A stretch of DNA of 64,000 nucleotides from Halobacillus litoralis. GTDB taxonomy: Bacteria; Bacillota; Bacilli; Bacillales; Halobacillaceae. Position 1 is the stretch's first letter, and the number at the start of each line of letters is the position of its first letter. Shown in pieces: positions 56,619 through 64,000 of the stretch. The DNA lies in the NCBI RefSeq assembly GCF_020524085.2, contig NZ_CP129016.1:3032001-3096000 (forward strand), read 5' to 3'. Made by a program: the position numbers and the translations under genes. Below the pieces are notes generated by a model that searched no databases, had not been told where the DNA came from, and saw only the letters and a program-made list of their open reading frames with translations.

Positions 56619-57431
56619 CTATTGGTTCAACACTTCCGATTGAAAATACTTGTCAAGCTCGACAATCATCGCACCCATTTTCGAGCGGTCAGGTTGAACG
56701 ACCGAAGTGACCCCATGGTCATGCAGGGCTTGGGCGGTTACTTTCCCAACAGCTACAGCCTGGACGTGATGATTGAAAGCTTTCAAGACATGTTGAAACC
56801 TGTCTGTTTGAATAAATAAATTTTTAACCTGGGTTTTGCTTGTGAAAACCACCGCATCCAGTTGAGCGTTTGTTATATGATGTGTTAAGTCTTCCACGAT
56901 CGCAGGATCAGGCGGTAGAAACTTGTAAGGGTTAGCTTTGTAAACGCTGTAACCTTTCTTCTCTAATTTACTTATCAAGTACTCTTCATCTTCATTGTAG
57001 GTTTGGAGAAAAATTGATTTTTGCTCTGTTTGATTTACGTCCGGGATCTGACTCAATAGATTTTCCATCGTTCCGTCTGCAGATAGGACATCAGGGAATA
57101 AATCATGGGCTTTTAACCAGTCTTTCGTTTTCGAGCCACGAATAGCAAGAAAGTCTTTTTCCAACTTTTGAAGAAACCTATCGTCCTCTCCGACTTTTAT
57201 CGCGGCGTCCCCTAGTGTCCGAGCCCCAATTCCTGTCGTTAAGATAACCCTGTTGAACGATTGACGAATGTAGTCTCCCACATGACGGCGTGATGCTTTT
57301 TCATCCAGCAGCTGCTTCCCTTGCAGTGGAAAAACATACGGTTTCCCACCCATGTTTGTAATTAGTCTTTCAATCGCATCCGAGCGGCGGTCTGCCGCTA
57401 TGCCAATCTTTTTTCCTTTTAATCCCGACAA
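56619..57431 (-). CDS. hemD: Uroporphyrinogen-III synthase (HemD family)
   Basis: This 270-residue protein has the two-lobed HemD pattern: an N-terminal KGKKIGIAADRRSDAIERL, an interlobe VILTTGIGARTL, and a C-terminal lobe with LDAVVFTSKTQVKNLF and VQAVAVGKVTAQALHDHGV. HemD cyclises hydroxymethylbilane to uroporphyrinogen III, the branch-point substrate for siroheme. The start is TTG at 57431, with GGAGGAAT upstream, overlapping sirC by 13 nt. Placement beside sirC and sumT suggests a dedicated copy for siroheme; whether a second hemD exists cannot be told here. Confidence 0.85.
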   Translation of the reverse strand: MSGLKGKKIGIAADRRSDAIERLITNMGGKPYVFPLQGKQLLDEKASRRHVGDYIRQSFNRVILTTGIGARTLGDAAIKVGEDDRFLQKLEKDFLAIRGSKTKDWLKAHDLFPDVLSADGTMENLLSQIPDVNQTEQKSIFLQTYNEDEEYLISKLEKKGYSVYKANPYKFLPPDPAIVEDLTHHITNAQLDAVVFTSKTQVKNLFIQTDRFQHVLKAFNHHVQAVAVGKVTAQALHDHGVTSVVQPDRSKMGAMIVELDKYFQSEVLNQ

Positions 57432-58045
57432 ATGATTCCTCCTCCTTTTTTATGTATTTCTCCCTTGAGGATCCACTGTTGTTCCCGTTCTAAGTAAGAG
57501 GGATCTAGCATTTTTTCCAGATACATGTCTTTTTCCGCTTTAGACATAGGAGAGGCCTTCACTATTTGCCTGCACTCGTATAAGAAATCCATATACTCCT
57601 TATAGGCAGGCGGAAACCGTTCTTCCCATTCTTCCCGCAAACGGCGGGCCAACTTAGGGCTTGCCCCTTGTGTGGTAACAGAGATGTTAAGTTTTCCCCT
57701 GGAAAATTGGGCAGGAATATGAAGGTTCCCACCATTTCCACCATCCGCCCTGTTCACAAGAGGCACATCCTCCGCAAGCTTGGTGATTCTGTCATTTGTC
57801 TCGTAGTCATTTGTCGCAATTACTATAAGAAAAGCGCCGATTACATCACCACTTTCAAAATGACGGTTCACCCATTGTATTTTGTTATTCATTATCATCC
57901 TTTTCAGACCAGTTGTGATAGCAGGACTGACAATTGTGGTCCTTGCCCCTTCACGCTGTAAAACCTCCGCCCTTTTCTCAGCTGTTTTTCCTCCTCCAAT
58001 GATGATGACATCCTTTTGTTTCAAGTCCACGGAAAGCGAAATCAC
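57419..58045 (-). CDS. sirC: Precorrin-2 dehydrogenase SirC
   Basis: SirC oxidises precorrin-2 to sirohydrochlorin with NAD. The 208-residue protein has the dinucleotide motif KDVIIIGGGKTAEKRAEVLQREGA and VIATNDYETNDRI. It also has PLVNRADGGNGGNLHIPAQFSRGKLNISVTTQGASPKLARRLREE (in parts: SVTTQGASPKLARRLREE). The start is GTG at 58045, overlapping sirB by 4 nt. It carries no chelatase or methyltransferase fusion, unlike CysG. Confidence 0.94.
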   Translation of the reverse strand: MISLSVDLKQKDVIIIGGGKTAEKRAEVLQREGARTTIVSPAITTGLKRMIMNNKIQWVNRHFESGDVIGAFLIVIATNDYETNDRITKLAEDVPLVNRADGGNGGNLHIPAQFSRGKLNISVTTQGASPKLARRLREEWEERFPPAYKEYMDFLYECRQIVKASPMSKAEKDMYLEKMLDPSYLEREQQWILKGEIHKKGGGIICRD

Positions 58046-58800
58046 CTCACCCCCTCCTCCTCTTCCATCCCTTTTTTTAATGCCTGGTTGACTCGATCAA
58101 CCAGGGAGTGGATCATATTCGGATGGTCATTTAAATATGAAGCGAGATAAACATGGTCTCCGTTGTCTCTAGCATCCCGCACACTTTCTTCCAAAGAGTC
58201 AAAGAGGAGGCCGGTAAACCACAAATAAGGGACGACAATCGTTTTAGAATAATTCCTTAGCGATTCTTCAAACGCCTCCGTAAATGGCGGGGAAAGAGCA
58301 GCCAGGTAGCATGTTTGGATATGTGGGATCGAACTCTTTTCTTTCAACGTGCCAGCAATGGATTCAATGGATGTTTTTGTAGCGGGATTCCTGCTCCCTC
58401 TTCCTACGAGTAATACGTTGGTTGTTTCATCGAGTTCGGCAGGAAGTTCTTTCAGACGATCTACCAGTACATCCGTGATTCGTTCCTGCACCCCAAGCGT
58501 TTGACCATAGGTGATTGATATGTCTGGATAAATTACTTTCGCCTTCTCCATTTCACTGGGAATATCCTTGAAATAATGCCCGGCACTTAAGAGCAGAACA
58601 GGGATGATGACGATCTTATCAGCCCCTTTTTCCACAAGTCGGCGGATGCCTTCCAACACATCCGGATCGGCCAACTCAAGAAAACAAATATGAAACAGTT
58701 CGCAATCAATCCTTCGCTGAACTTGGGTTAACAGGTGAATGGCTTCCTCTTTCGCTTGATTTTTCCTACTGCCATGACTGACATATAAAACGGCTTTCAT
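58042..58800 (-). CDS. sirB: Sirohydrochlorin ferrochelatase SirB
   Basis: SirB inserts Fe into sirohydrochlorin, the last step of siroheme synthesis. The protein (about 252 residues) is a CbiX-type duplicated chelatase with MKAVLYVSHGSRKNQAKEEA, the metal-site His in the N-half (VLLLSAGHYFKDIPSEM), and a second-half VLLVGRGSRNPATKTSIES. The ATG at 58800 follows the sumT stop by 13 nt. It is 5' to sirC with a 4-nt overlap. Confidence 0.94.
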   Translation of the reverse strand: MKAVLYVSHGSRKNQAKEEAIHLLTQVQRRIDCELFHICFLELADPDVLEGIRRLVEKGADKIVIIPVLLLSAGHYFKDIPSEMEKAKVIYPDISITYGQTLGVQERITDVLVDRLKELPAELDETTNVLLVGRGSRNPATKTSIESIAGTLKEKSSIPHIQTCYLAALSPPFTEAFEESLRNYSKTIVVPYLWFTGLLFDSLEESVRDARDNGDHVYLASYLNDHPNMIHSLVDRVNQALKKGMEEEEGVR

Positions 58801-58813
58801 GGTACCCCCACTT

Positions 58814-59590
58814 TCACACAATGCCTGTGGCCATGTCTTTAAGGTTTTCTTCCAGGGAAGACTCAAACCATTTCAGACGTTCTCGTAACCGGACTACATC
58901 ACCTACGATGATCATCGCAGGATTCTCGATCATGCTTGATTTTTCGACGATGTCTTCGATTGTACCAGTCACTGTTTTTTGCTCTTCTGTTGTGCCCCAT
59001 TGAACCAAAGCTACAGGTGTATGAAGAGGTCTTCCATATTTCAAGAGTCGTTCACATATGTGAGGCAGCTTCTTTACTCCCATATAAATGCACAAGGTAT
59101 CCATACTTTTTACGACTCGCTCCCAATACGCTTCTTCATCACTGTCTTTTTTATGGACACCTGAAATGAACGCGACCGAAGAACTGTAATCCCTATGAGT
59201 CACAGGAATCCCTGCATAAGCAGGGGCTGCAATGCCTGAAGTGATTCCGGGCACGATTTCATAAGAAATGCTTCTTTTAGCGAGTGCTTCCGCTTCTTCT
59301 CCTCCACGTCCGAATACGAATGGGTCTCCCCCTTTCAAGCGGGTAACCACTTTCCCTTTTAGGGCATGTTTACACAAGAGATGATTGATTGTCGTTTGAC
59401 TAAGGGCATGATGGTCCGGACGTTTGCCACAAAAAATAAGTTCCGCGCCTTCCTTCGCTTCATCCAGAAGCTCTTGATTGATCAGGCGATCATATAGAAT
59501 GACGTCTGCCTTTTGTATGGCTTTCAAGCCTTTCACTGTGATAAGGTCATAATCTCCCGGCCCCGCTCCCACAATATACACGTTTGTCAT
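58814..59590 (-). CDS. sumT: Uroporphyrinogen-III C-methyltransferase (SUMT)
   Basis: This SAM-dependent methyltransferase makes precorrin-2 for siroheme. The start MTNVYIVGAGPGDYDLITVKGLKAI and LYDRLINQELL are diagnostic. Later come VTRLKGGDPFVFGRGGEEAEAL, VPGITSGIAAPAYAGIPVTHRDY and MDTLCIYMGVKKLP. The ATG at 59590 gives 258 residues; an upstream open frame lies inside cysC. It follows cysC by 13 nt. B. subtilis calls the equivalent gene ylnD. Confidence 0.95.
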   Translation of the reverse strand: MTNVYIVGAGPGDYDLITVKGLKAIQKADVILYDRLINQELLDEAKEGAELIFCGKRPDHHALSQTTINHLLCKHALKGKVVTRLKGGDPFVFGRGGEEAEALAKRSISYEIVPGITSGIAAPAYAGIPVTHRDYSSSVAFISGVHKKDSDEEAYWERVVKSMDTLCIYMGVKKLPHICERLLKYGRPLHTPVALVQWGTTEEQKTVTGTIEDIVEKSSMIENPAMIIVGDVVRLRERLKWFESSLEENLKDMATGIV

Positions 59591-59603
59591 CTTCCGGCCC
59601 CTT

Positions 59604-60200
59604 TCATTCCACCCAATTTTTATCTTGTAAGAACTTGAGTACTTGTTCTGCACAGTTTTCAGCATCATACGTTTTCGAATCGAGCAAAAGTTCCGGTTGA
59701 AGCGGTTTTTCATAAGGAGCATCAATGCCTGTAAATTCTTTGATCTCTCCATTTCTAGCTTTCTTATAGAGGCCCTTGGGATCTCGGTTTTCACACTCTT
59801 CCAAAGGACAGTCGACATAAATTTCAATAAAATCCCCAGCCGGAACAGACTCCCTTACCAGGTCACGGTCTTTTTGATAAGGAGAAATGAACGCGGTCAA
59901 AACGATGGTGCCACTATCGGCAAAGAGTTTCGCTACCTCCCCAATTCGTCTGATGTTCTCCTCCCTGTCTGCTTCTGAAAACCCGAGGTCTGAGTTCAAT
60001 CCGTGTCTCACATTATCCCCATCAAGCAAATAGGTTTGGATACCTTTTTCATACAAAGCTTTATTCAAATGATTGGCAATGCTTGATTTTCCTGAACCGG
60101 AAAGGCCTGTAAACCAGAGCACTCCGCTTTGATGCCCATTTTTCCTGCGATAATCTTCGCTGCCAATGGATGCCTCATGCCAGGTAAGATTTCCACTCAT
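59604..60200 (-). CDS. cysC: Adenylylsulfate kinase CysC
   Basis: CysC phosphorylates APS to PAPS. The 198-residue protein has Walker A VLWFTGLSGSGKSSIANHLN, LDGDNVRHGLNSDLGFSEADREENIRRIGEVAKLF (in parts) and TAFISPYQKDRDLVR. It also has EIYVDCPLEECENRDPKGLYKKARNGEIKEFTGID (in parts). The ATG at 60200 has AAGGGTG upstream. It is downstream of sat by 14 nt. Confidence 0.95.
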   Translation of the reverse strand: MSGNLTWHEASIGSEDYRRKNGHQSGVLWFTGLSGSGKSSIANHLNKALYEKGIQTYLLDGDNVRHGLNSDLGFSEADREENIRRIGEVAKLFADSGTIVLTAFISPYQKDRDLVRESVPAGDFIEIYVDCPLEECENRDPKGLYKKARNGEIKEFTGIDAPYEKPLQPELLLDSKTYDAENCAEQVLKFLQDKNWVE

Positions 60201-60214
60201 TGTTTTCACCCTTT

Positions 60215-61354
60215 CTATTCCACTGTTTCTTTCTGCATTCCTTCGATTAATACGTCCACCACTTCAGGGCGGCTGAACGTTTTTGGCGGCTTTTCCCCTT
60301 TACGGAGCAGCTCTCTCACTTTCGTTCCAGACAAGATCATGTGATGTTGTTTGTCATGCGGGCAAGTTTTATGTGAAGCCATCGATTCGCAAGCGTTGCA
60401 ATAAAAACTGTGTTCAAAGAAAAGTGGTGTGATGCCAAGTTCTTCATCTTCATAGTGGCTGAAGATTTTTTGTGCATCGTAAGTACCATAGTAATCCCCT
60501 ACACCTGCGTGATCTCGGCCGACAATGAAGTGAGAGCACCCGAAATTTTTCCTGACGATTGCATGAAAGATTGCCTCCCGCGGGCCTGCATACCGCATCG
60601 CCGCGTTGAAAACAGCCAAGGTGACTCTTTCTTTCGGATAATATTGATCAAGAAGAACTTGATAGCTCTTCATCCGGACATCACTGGGAATGTCATCGCT
60701 TTTGGTCTCACCCACCAATGGATTTAAGAACAATCCATCCACCGTCTCCAGCGCAGCTTTTTGGATGTATTCGTGAGCTCTATGGACAGGGTTCCGTGTT
60801 TGGAAGCCAACAACCTTTTTCCACCCGAGTTTTTGAAAAAGCTCTCTTGTTTCTTCTGGATCCAGATAAAATGTTTTTCCATGTTCGTAAGGAGGTCTTT
60901 GAAATACCTCGATTTCTCCTGCTGCATACCAATCTGCTCGTTTGTATAATTTGTTCACCCCAGGATGCGCAGGATCTGTCGTTAAGTATACGCTTTGAGC
61001 TTCCTTTTCCTTATCCGGTTGAAACCGATCCGTTATGCTGATCGTCCCATACACAACACCGTCCTTGACCAACCGGGCTTTGTTTCCAAGCGTCCGGGCC
61101 TGTGCTTCTGTGATCGGGAGGGTAATAGGTATACTCCATGGTGTGCCATCTTTCAACCTCATTGTATCGACAACAGATTCATAGTCTTCCTTATTCAAAA
61201 ATCCTTTTAAGGGACTATAAGCACCGTTCGCAATTAATCCGACATCACTTAGGGCCATCGAATCAAGCTCTATGATATCTTCCGGCAGCTCCTCCGGTCT
61301 CGTGTCCTTCCACCTGTTCACAAGCGCACCACCGTGCGGAGTTATAATTGACAT
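60215..61354 (-). CDS. sat: Sulfate adenylyltransferase (ATP sulfurylase)
   Basis: Sat makes APS from sulfate and ATP. The 379-residue protein has [44 protein letters not shown] (the QTRNPxHRAHE motif), [19 protein letters not shown] and [19 protein letters not shown]. Zn-ligand Cys and His are in [17 protein letters not shown]. The ATG at 61354 follows GGAGG; the upstream open frame lies in cysH. It begins 13 nt after the cysH stop. Confidence 0.96.
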   Translation of the reverse strand: MSIITPHGGALVNRWKDTRPEELPEDIIELDSMALSDVGLIANGAYSPLKGFLNKEDYESVVDTMRLKDGTPWSIPITLPITEAQARTLGNKARLVKDGVVYGTISITDRFQPDKEKEAQSVYLTTDPAHPGVNKLYKRADWYAAGEIEVFQRPPYEHGKTFYLDPEETRELFQKLGWKKVVGFQTRNPVHRAHEYIQKAALETVDGLFLNPLVGETKSDDIPSDVRMKSYQVLLDQYYPKERVTLAVFNAAMRYAGPREAIFHAIVRKNFGCSHFIVGRDHAGVGDYYGTYDAQKIFSHYEDEELGITPLFFEHSFYCNACESMASHKTCPHDKQHHMILSGTKVRELLRKGEKPPKTFSRPEVVDVLIEGMQKETVE

Positions 61355-61367
61355 AATAATTCCTCCT

Positions 61368-62102
61368 TTATGAATGTTCCTCTCCCAAAGAATCCGTCGT
61401 GTGTAACCCACATTCAGATTTATTGAACCCTTTCCATCTTCCCGTCCTCCCATCGTCGTCAGCAGGAGCGGTACATGGGATGCACCCCACACTCGGATAA
61501 TTTTGATCGTGCAATTCATTGTAATCCAACCTATTTAGTCGGATATATTGCCATACGTCTGCCCATGACCAGTGAATCAAGGGGCATACCTTAATGGATT
61601 TGAATCTCTCATCCTTATTTACGAAATTCGTTTTCTGACGGCTGGGGGATTGTTCACGTCTCAGCCCCGACATCCATGCCGTTCTTCCTCTAAGGGCATC
61701 TTCGAGCGGTTTAATTTTACGGATGTAACAACATTGATCGGGATTCCGTTTCCAAAGGGCGGAACCGTACTGCCCGGCTTGTTCTTCCAGCGTAATTTCA
61801 GGTTTTATCATCCTTATGTTTAACTTCGGATACCTTTTTTTCACTTTTTCTATCAGTTGATAAGTTTCTTGAAAATGGAGATCTGTATCTAGAAAAACGA
61901 CTTCAGCATCTGGTTTCTCCTTGGAAATCAAATCGATGAGAACGATCCCTTCTGCTCCGAAACTGCAGGCATACACAAGATCCTCATATTGAGTATAGGC
62001 CCAACGAATGACCTCCTCCGCTCCTTTCGTATCGTCGTCTTTCAGTTGATCACCTTTAAATGGATTTTCAAAAGATTGGTAGGTAACAAATGGTTGTTTC
62101 AT
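61368..62102 (-). CDS. cysH: APS/PAPS reductase CysH
   Basis: CysH reduces activated sulfate to sulfite using thioredoxin. The 244-residue protein has [20 protein letters not shown] and [18 protein letters not shown]. The paired Cys in [18 protein letters not shown] and CxxC in [10 protein letters not shown] together ligate a 4Fe-4S cluster, which marks the APS-reducing type. The catalytic Cys is in SECGLHTTD. The ATG at 62102 lies just after a riboswitch terminator, with GGAGGAGG upstream. It is the first gene of the cys operon. Confidence 0.95.
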   Translation of the reverse strand: MKQPFVTYQSFENPFKGDQLKDDDTKGAEEVIRWAYTQYEDLVYACSFGAEGIVLIDLISKEKPDAEVVFLDTDLHFQETYQLIEKVKKRYPKLNIRMIKPEITLEEQAGQYGSALWKRNPDQCCYIRKIKPLEDALRGRTAWMSGLRREQSPSRQKTNFVNKDERFKSIKVCPLIHWSWADVWQYIRLNRLDYNELHDQNYPSVGCIPCTAPADDDGRTGRWKGFNKSECGLHTTDSLGEEHS

Positions 62103-62127
62103 TTCCTCCTCCTTTCTAAAAAGAAAA

Positions 62128-62160
62128 AATGCCTTTCTCCGTGATAAGAAGAAAGGCATT
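62128..62160 (-). terminator. Riboswitch-controlled terminator in front of cysH
   Basis: The hairpin AATGCCTTTC/GAAAGGCATT is followed on the minus strand by T5-6. Its loop contains CTTATC (62142-62147), which can pair instead with GATAAG (62187-62192) of the aptamer's closing stem. This gives a ready alternative antiterminator. Confidence 0.9.
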
Positions 62161-62185
62161 TACGAATAAACGTATACTACATTCT

Positions 62186-62290
62186 CCTTATCTTCTCAAG
62201 CTCTAACACTTGCTGGAATTGGCACAGTACCTGTATAGATCCGTTGCCGAGGCTTCAAAGGGCCAGTCCCTCCACCTCTCTAGATAAGAA
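62186..62290 (-). promoter_or_regulatory. SAM riboswitch (S-box) controlling the cys operon
   Basis: On the minus strand the sequence has the S-box elements in order: P1 strand CTTATC, AGAGAGGTGGAGGGACTGGCCC, the GAAGCC..CGGCAAC junction, GGTACTGTGCCAATTCC with AGCA, and the returning P1 strand GATAAGG. With the terminator downstream this is a transcriptional off-switch: SAM abundance stops the sulfate assimilation genes. Confidence 0.96.
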
Positions 62291-62326
62291 TAAGTATGAA
62301 ATTTTCTGAAAAACAAGTTGATACAA

Positions 62327-62355
62327 ATCATATGCTCCTAAACATCATATGTCAA
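62327..62355 (-). promoter_or_regulatory. SigA promoter of the cys operon
   Basis: On the minus strand a perfect TTGACA (62350-62355) and TATGAT (62327-62332) are separated by 17 nt. The aptamer begins about 36 nt downstream of the -10. Confidence 0.85.
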
Positions 62356-62403
62356 TGCCTTTTTAGGGAAATCAAAAAAATTCTGACTTTTTATACTATA
62401 TGA

Positions 62404-62432
62404 TTGACAAACAAAACCATGTTCGTTAGTTT
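62404..62432 (+). promoter_or_regulatory. Candidate promoter of the TauE/SafE gene
   Basis: TTGACA (62404-62409) is perfect; the best -10 at 16-17 nt is weak (TTAGTT or TAGTTT at 62426-62432). The aptamer begins about 30 nt later. It is divergent from the cys promoter. Confidence 0.5.
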
Positions 62433-62461
62433 AAGAATTATTCTTCAATTACACATACAAT

Positions 62462-62556
62462 CCTTATGAAGAGTCGGGGGAGGAAACTGGTCTGAAGATC
62501 CCGCAGCAACCTGAAAAAGGTGCTCATTCCAGCAGCCAAAAGGCTGAAAGATAAGG
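62462..62556 (+). promoter_or_regulatory. SAM riboswitch (S-box) controlling the TauE/SafE gene
   Basis: The S-box order is present: P1 CCTTAT, GAAGAGTCGGGGGAGGAAACTGG (in parts), TCTGAAGATCCCGCAGCAACC, AAAGGTGCTCATTCCAGCAG, CCAAAAGGCTGAAAG and the P1 return ATAAGG. It diverges somewhat from the cysH copy, so it is not a recent duplicate. Confidence 0.93.
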
Positions 62557-62563
62557 TGTGGTT

Positions 62564-62598
62564 ACTCCTCCTTCTTTCAGACGGAGGAGTATTTTTTT
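62564..62598 (+). terminator. Riboswitch-controlled terminator upstream of the TauE/SafE gene
   Basis: The hairpin ACTCCTCC...GGAGGAGT (62564-62590) is followed by T7. Its loop holds CTTTCAG (62574-62580), which is complementary to CTGAAAG (62544-62550) in the aptamer's 3' side and can form an antiterminator. Confidence 0.88.
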
Positions 62599-62675
62599 GA
62601 TTAAAAAACCAAGTAAATACATAGGAATAATAAAATATCTTTCAAACATGGAATGATTAAAAGGAGTGGTACATT

Positions 62676-63557
62676 TTGCATAAATTGACGATTTTCACTT
62701 TGATTGGCTTTATAGCTCAATTAATGGATGGAGCACTTGGCATGGGGTTTGGACTCAGCTCATCAACCATCCTCTTATCGTATGGACTTGCTCCTGCTGT
62801 AGCCTCGGCTTCTATTCATATGTCGCAGATTGCCACCACGGCTGTTTCAGGATTTTCCCACTATAAGTTTGGCAATATCGACAAACGGCTTGTCATGATG
62901 ATCGCCGTTCATGGAGCTATCAGTGCCTTTTTAGGAGCCGCATTTTTAAGCTATATCCCAGGGGAATTCATAAGACCGTACATATCCATATTCCTACTCA
63001 CACTAGGGGTTTATATCGTAGTTCGTTTTCTATGCTTCTCGAGAAAAACTCACGTTAATGAAAAAAAGTCAGTAAACAAACGTTTCCTCTTGCCACTTGG
63101 AATAGCAGGAGGCTTTTTGGATAGTGTCGGCGGGGGAGGATGGGGACCGGTGAATACTCCCGCGCTTCTTTCTCAATCGGGAATTGCTCCTAGAAAAGTC
63201 ATTGGAACAGTGGATACAAGCGAATTTCTGGTAACGATTTCAGCAACGGCTGGTTTCTTAATCTTTTTAGGGCATCATTCATTCAGCTGGCTACTCATTG
63301 CATCGTTCGTTATTGGTGGTGTTATAGCAGCACCCATTGCCGCCTGGCTTGTCAAAATCCTTCCTTCTGCTATTCTTGGAGTATTAGCTGGAGGTTTTAT
63401 TATCCTTACTAATGCAAGGACTTTATTATCTTCCATCCAAGTCAGTGATTCGACATTAATGTTTGTCTACACTTTACTGATCTCCGGCTATCTCTTAATC
63501 GTCTTTGTTTCAATAAAAAATCACCTTCGAGTCAAGATGGTTCAAAAGCAAACATAA
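62676..63557 (+). CDS. TauE/SafE family sulfur-compound transporter
   Basis: This 293-residue membrane protein has about eight hydrophobic helices in two halves. The family signatures are IAQLMDGALGMGFGLSSST in the first half and GGFLDSVGGGGWGPVNTPALL in the second. Members export or import sulfite, sulfonates and related anions. Control by a SAM riboswitch and its location opposite the cys operon point to sulfate uptake or sulfite handling; no CysP or CysTWA is present here. The start is TTG at 62676 after AAGGAGTGG. Confidence 0.9.
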   Translation: MHKLTIFTLIGFIAQLMDGALGMGFGLSSSTILLSYGLAPAVASASIHMSQIATTAVSGFSHYKFGNIDKRLVMMIAVHGAISAFLGAAFLSYIPGEFIRPYISIFLLTLGVYIVVRFLCFSRKTHVNEKKSVNKRFLLPLGIAGGFLDSVGGGGWGPVNTPALLSQSGIAPRKVIGTVDTSEFLVTISATAGFLIFLGHHSFSWLLIASFVIGGVIAAPIAAWLVKILPSAILGVLAGGFIILTNARTLLSSIQVSDSTLMFVYTLLISGYLLIVFVSIKNHLRVKMVQKQT

Positions 63558-63584
63558 AAAAACGCAGCTCCAGGAGCTGCGTTT
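63556..63584. terminator. Bidirectional terminator between the TauE/SafE gene and yloV
   Basis: A perfect hairpin AACGCAGCTCC/GGAGCTGCGTT (63561-63571 with 63573-63583) is flanked by A7 and by TTT. It has a strong U-tract on the minus strand and is weaker on the plus strand. It ends yloV transcription. Confidence 0.88.
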
Positions 63585-63593
63585 CAGAACGAT

Positions 63594-64000
63594 TTATTCT
63601 ATTGAGAAGATATAGGAGTATATTGGCTGTCCACCATTGTGGATTTCCACTTCCAAATCTTCGTATGTTTCTTCAATGAATGACTCAAGTTCTGCGATCT
63701 CTTTTTCGTCGGCTTCTTCACCAGTCAAGATAGTCAGAATTTCATCTTCATCTTCATCGATCATTTGGTTCAACAACGTTTTAGCCGTCGTCAAAGCATT
63801 TTTGTCTGTAGCTGAGATTTTACCATCGGCAATTCCCATGAAGTGGCCTTTGGAGATATCCAACCCATCAATTTGCGTATCTCTGACGGCATACGTAATT
63901 TGTCCTGTTTTCACTTCAGACATAAGGCTGAGCATTTCTTCTTTATTCGCATCAAGGTCTGCTTCCGGGTTGAATCCAAGAAGTGCGCTCATTCCTTGAG
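63594..64000 (-). CDS. yloV: YloV (FakA-like, DAK2 domain) C-terminal fragment
   Basis: The frame runs to the right edge without a start that fits the family, so it is a partial gene; about 135 residues are visible. It has the YloV C-terminal domain: ALLGFNPEADLDANKEEM, VKTGQITYAVRDTQIDGLDISKGHFMGIADGKI, then the acidic EDEDEILTILTGEEADEKEI. The B. subtilis protein has 553 residues. FakA-type proteins phosphorylate fatty acids bound to FakB. In B. subtilis sdaAB follows directly; here 13 kb intervene. Confidence 0.93.
   Translation of the reverse strand, partial: QGMSALLGFNPEADLDANKEEMLSLMSEVKTGQITYAVRDTQIDGLDISKGHFMGIADGKISATDKNALTTAKTLLNQMIDEDEDEILTILTGEEADEKEIAELESFIEETYEDLEVEIHNGGQPIYSYIFSIE

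Overview
The window is chromosomal DNA from a low-to-moderate GC, spore-former-type member of the Bacillaceae. The gene order is almost exactly that of Bacillus subtilis from yloV/sdaAB through smc, ffh, rplS, sucCD, topA and codY into the fla/che operon. Several proteins carry acidic tracts (FtsY N-terminus, AcpP, the YloV C-terminus), and the interspersed repeats are of a kind I associate with halophilic Bacillaceae. A Halobacillus-like moderate halophile is my best guess; genus and species cannot be fixed from the sequence alone. Nearly all genes lie on the minus strand. Only a DUF1128 gene, a purine permease and a TauE/SafE transporter lie on the plus strand. There are no rRNA genes, no confident tRNA genes and no CRISPR array.

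Layout, from high to low coordinates (the direction of transcription). At 63.6-64 kb is the C-terminal end of the fakA-like gene yloV. At 53-62.7 kb is a sulfate-assimilation and siroheme block: cysH-sat-cysC-sumT-sirB-sirC-hemD-cysJ-cysI. Its SAM riboswitch lies back to back with a second SAM riboswitch that drives a TauE/SafE transporter on the other strand. At 50-53 kb are hsp20, a conserved hypothetical protein and an interrupted AzgA-type purine permease. These three loci and the cys block are inserted between yloV and sdaAB, which are neighbours in B. subtilis. At 46.5-50 kb are sdaAB-sdaAA-recG, with a CcpA-type cre site. At 41.8-46.3 kb is the fatty acid and phospholipid cluster fapR-plsX-fabD-fabG-acpP with rnc, and a FapR operator in front. 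At 31-40.8 kb are smc-ftsY-ylxM-ffh-rpsP-khpA-ylqD-rimM-trmD-rplS. At 22.6-31 kb are lepB, rbgA, rnhB, ylqG, ylqH, sucC, sucD and dprA. At 15.9-22.3 kb are topA, xerC, hslV, hslU and codY. At 1-15.2 kb is the first half of the fla/che operon, flgB to the first codons of fliR.

Two things stand out. First, six normally intact genes are broken: fliM, fliF, xerC and recG by single-base indels in homopolymers, and sucD and the permease by in-frame stops. The indel pattern looks like sequencing or assembly error, but this cannot be decided from the window. Second, a family of interspersed elements occurs in four intergenic gaps (about 19.9, 25.8, 41.0 and 52.1 kb). Their roughly 120-nt modules fold into the same branched stem-loop. 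Three helices show compensatory base changes between copies, and in two elements the modules are paired in inverted orientation. One copy has been invaded by a smaller palindromic element. This family is the best candidate here for something undescribed.
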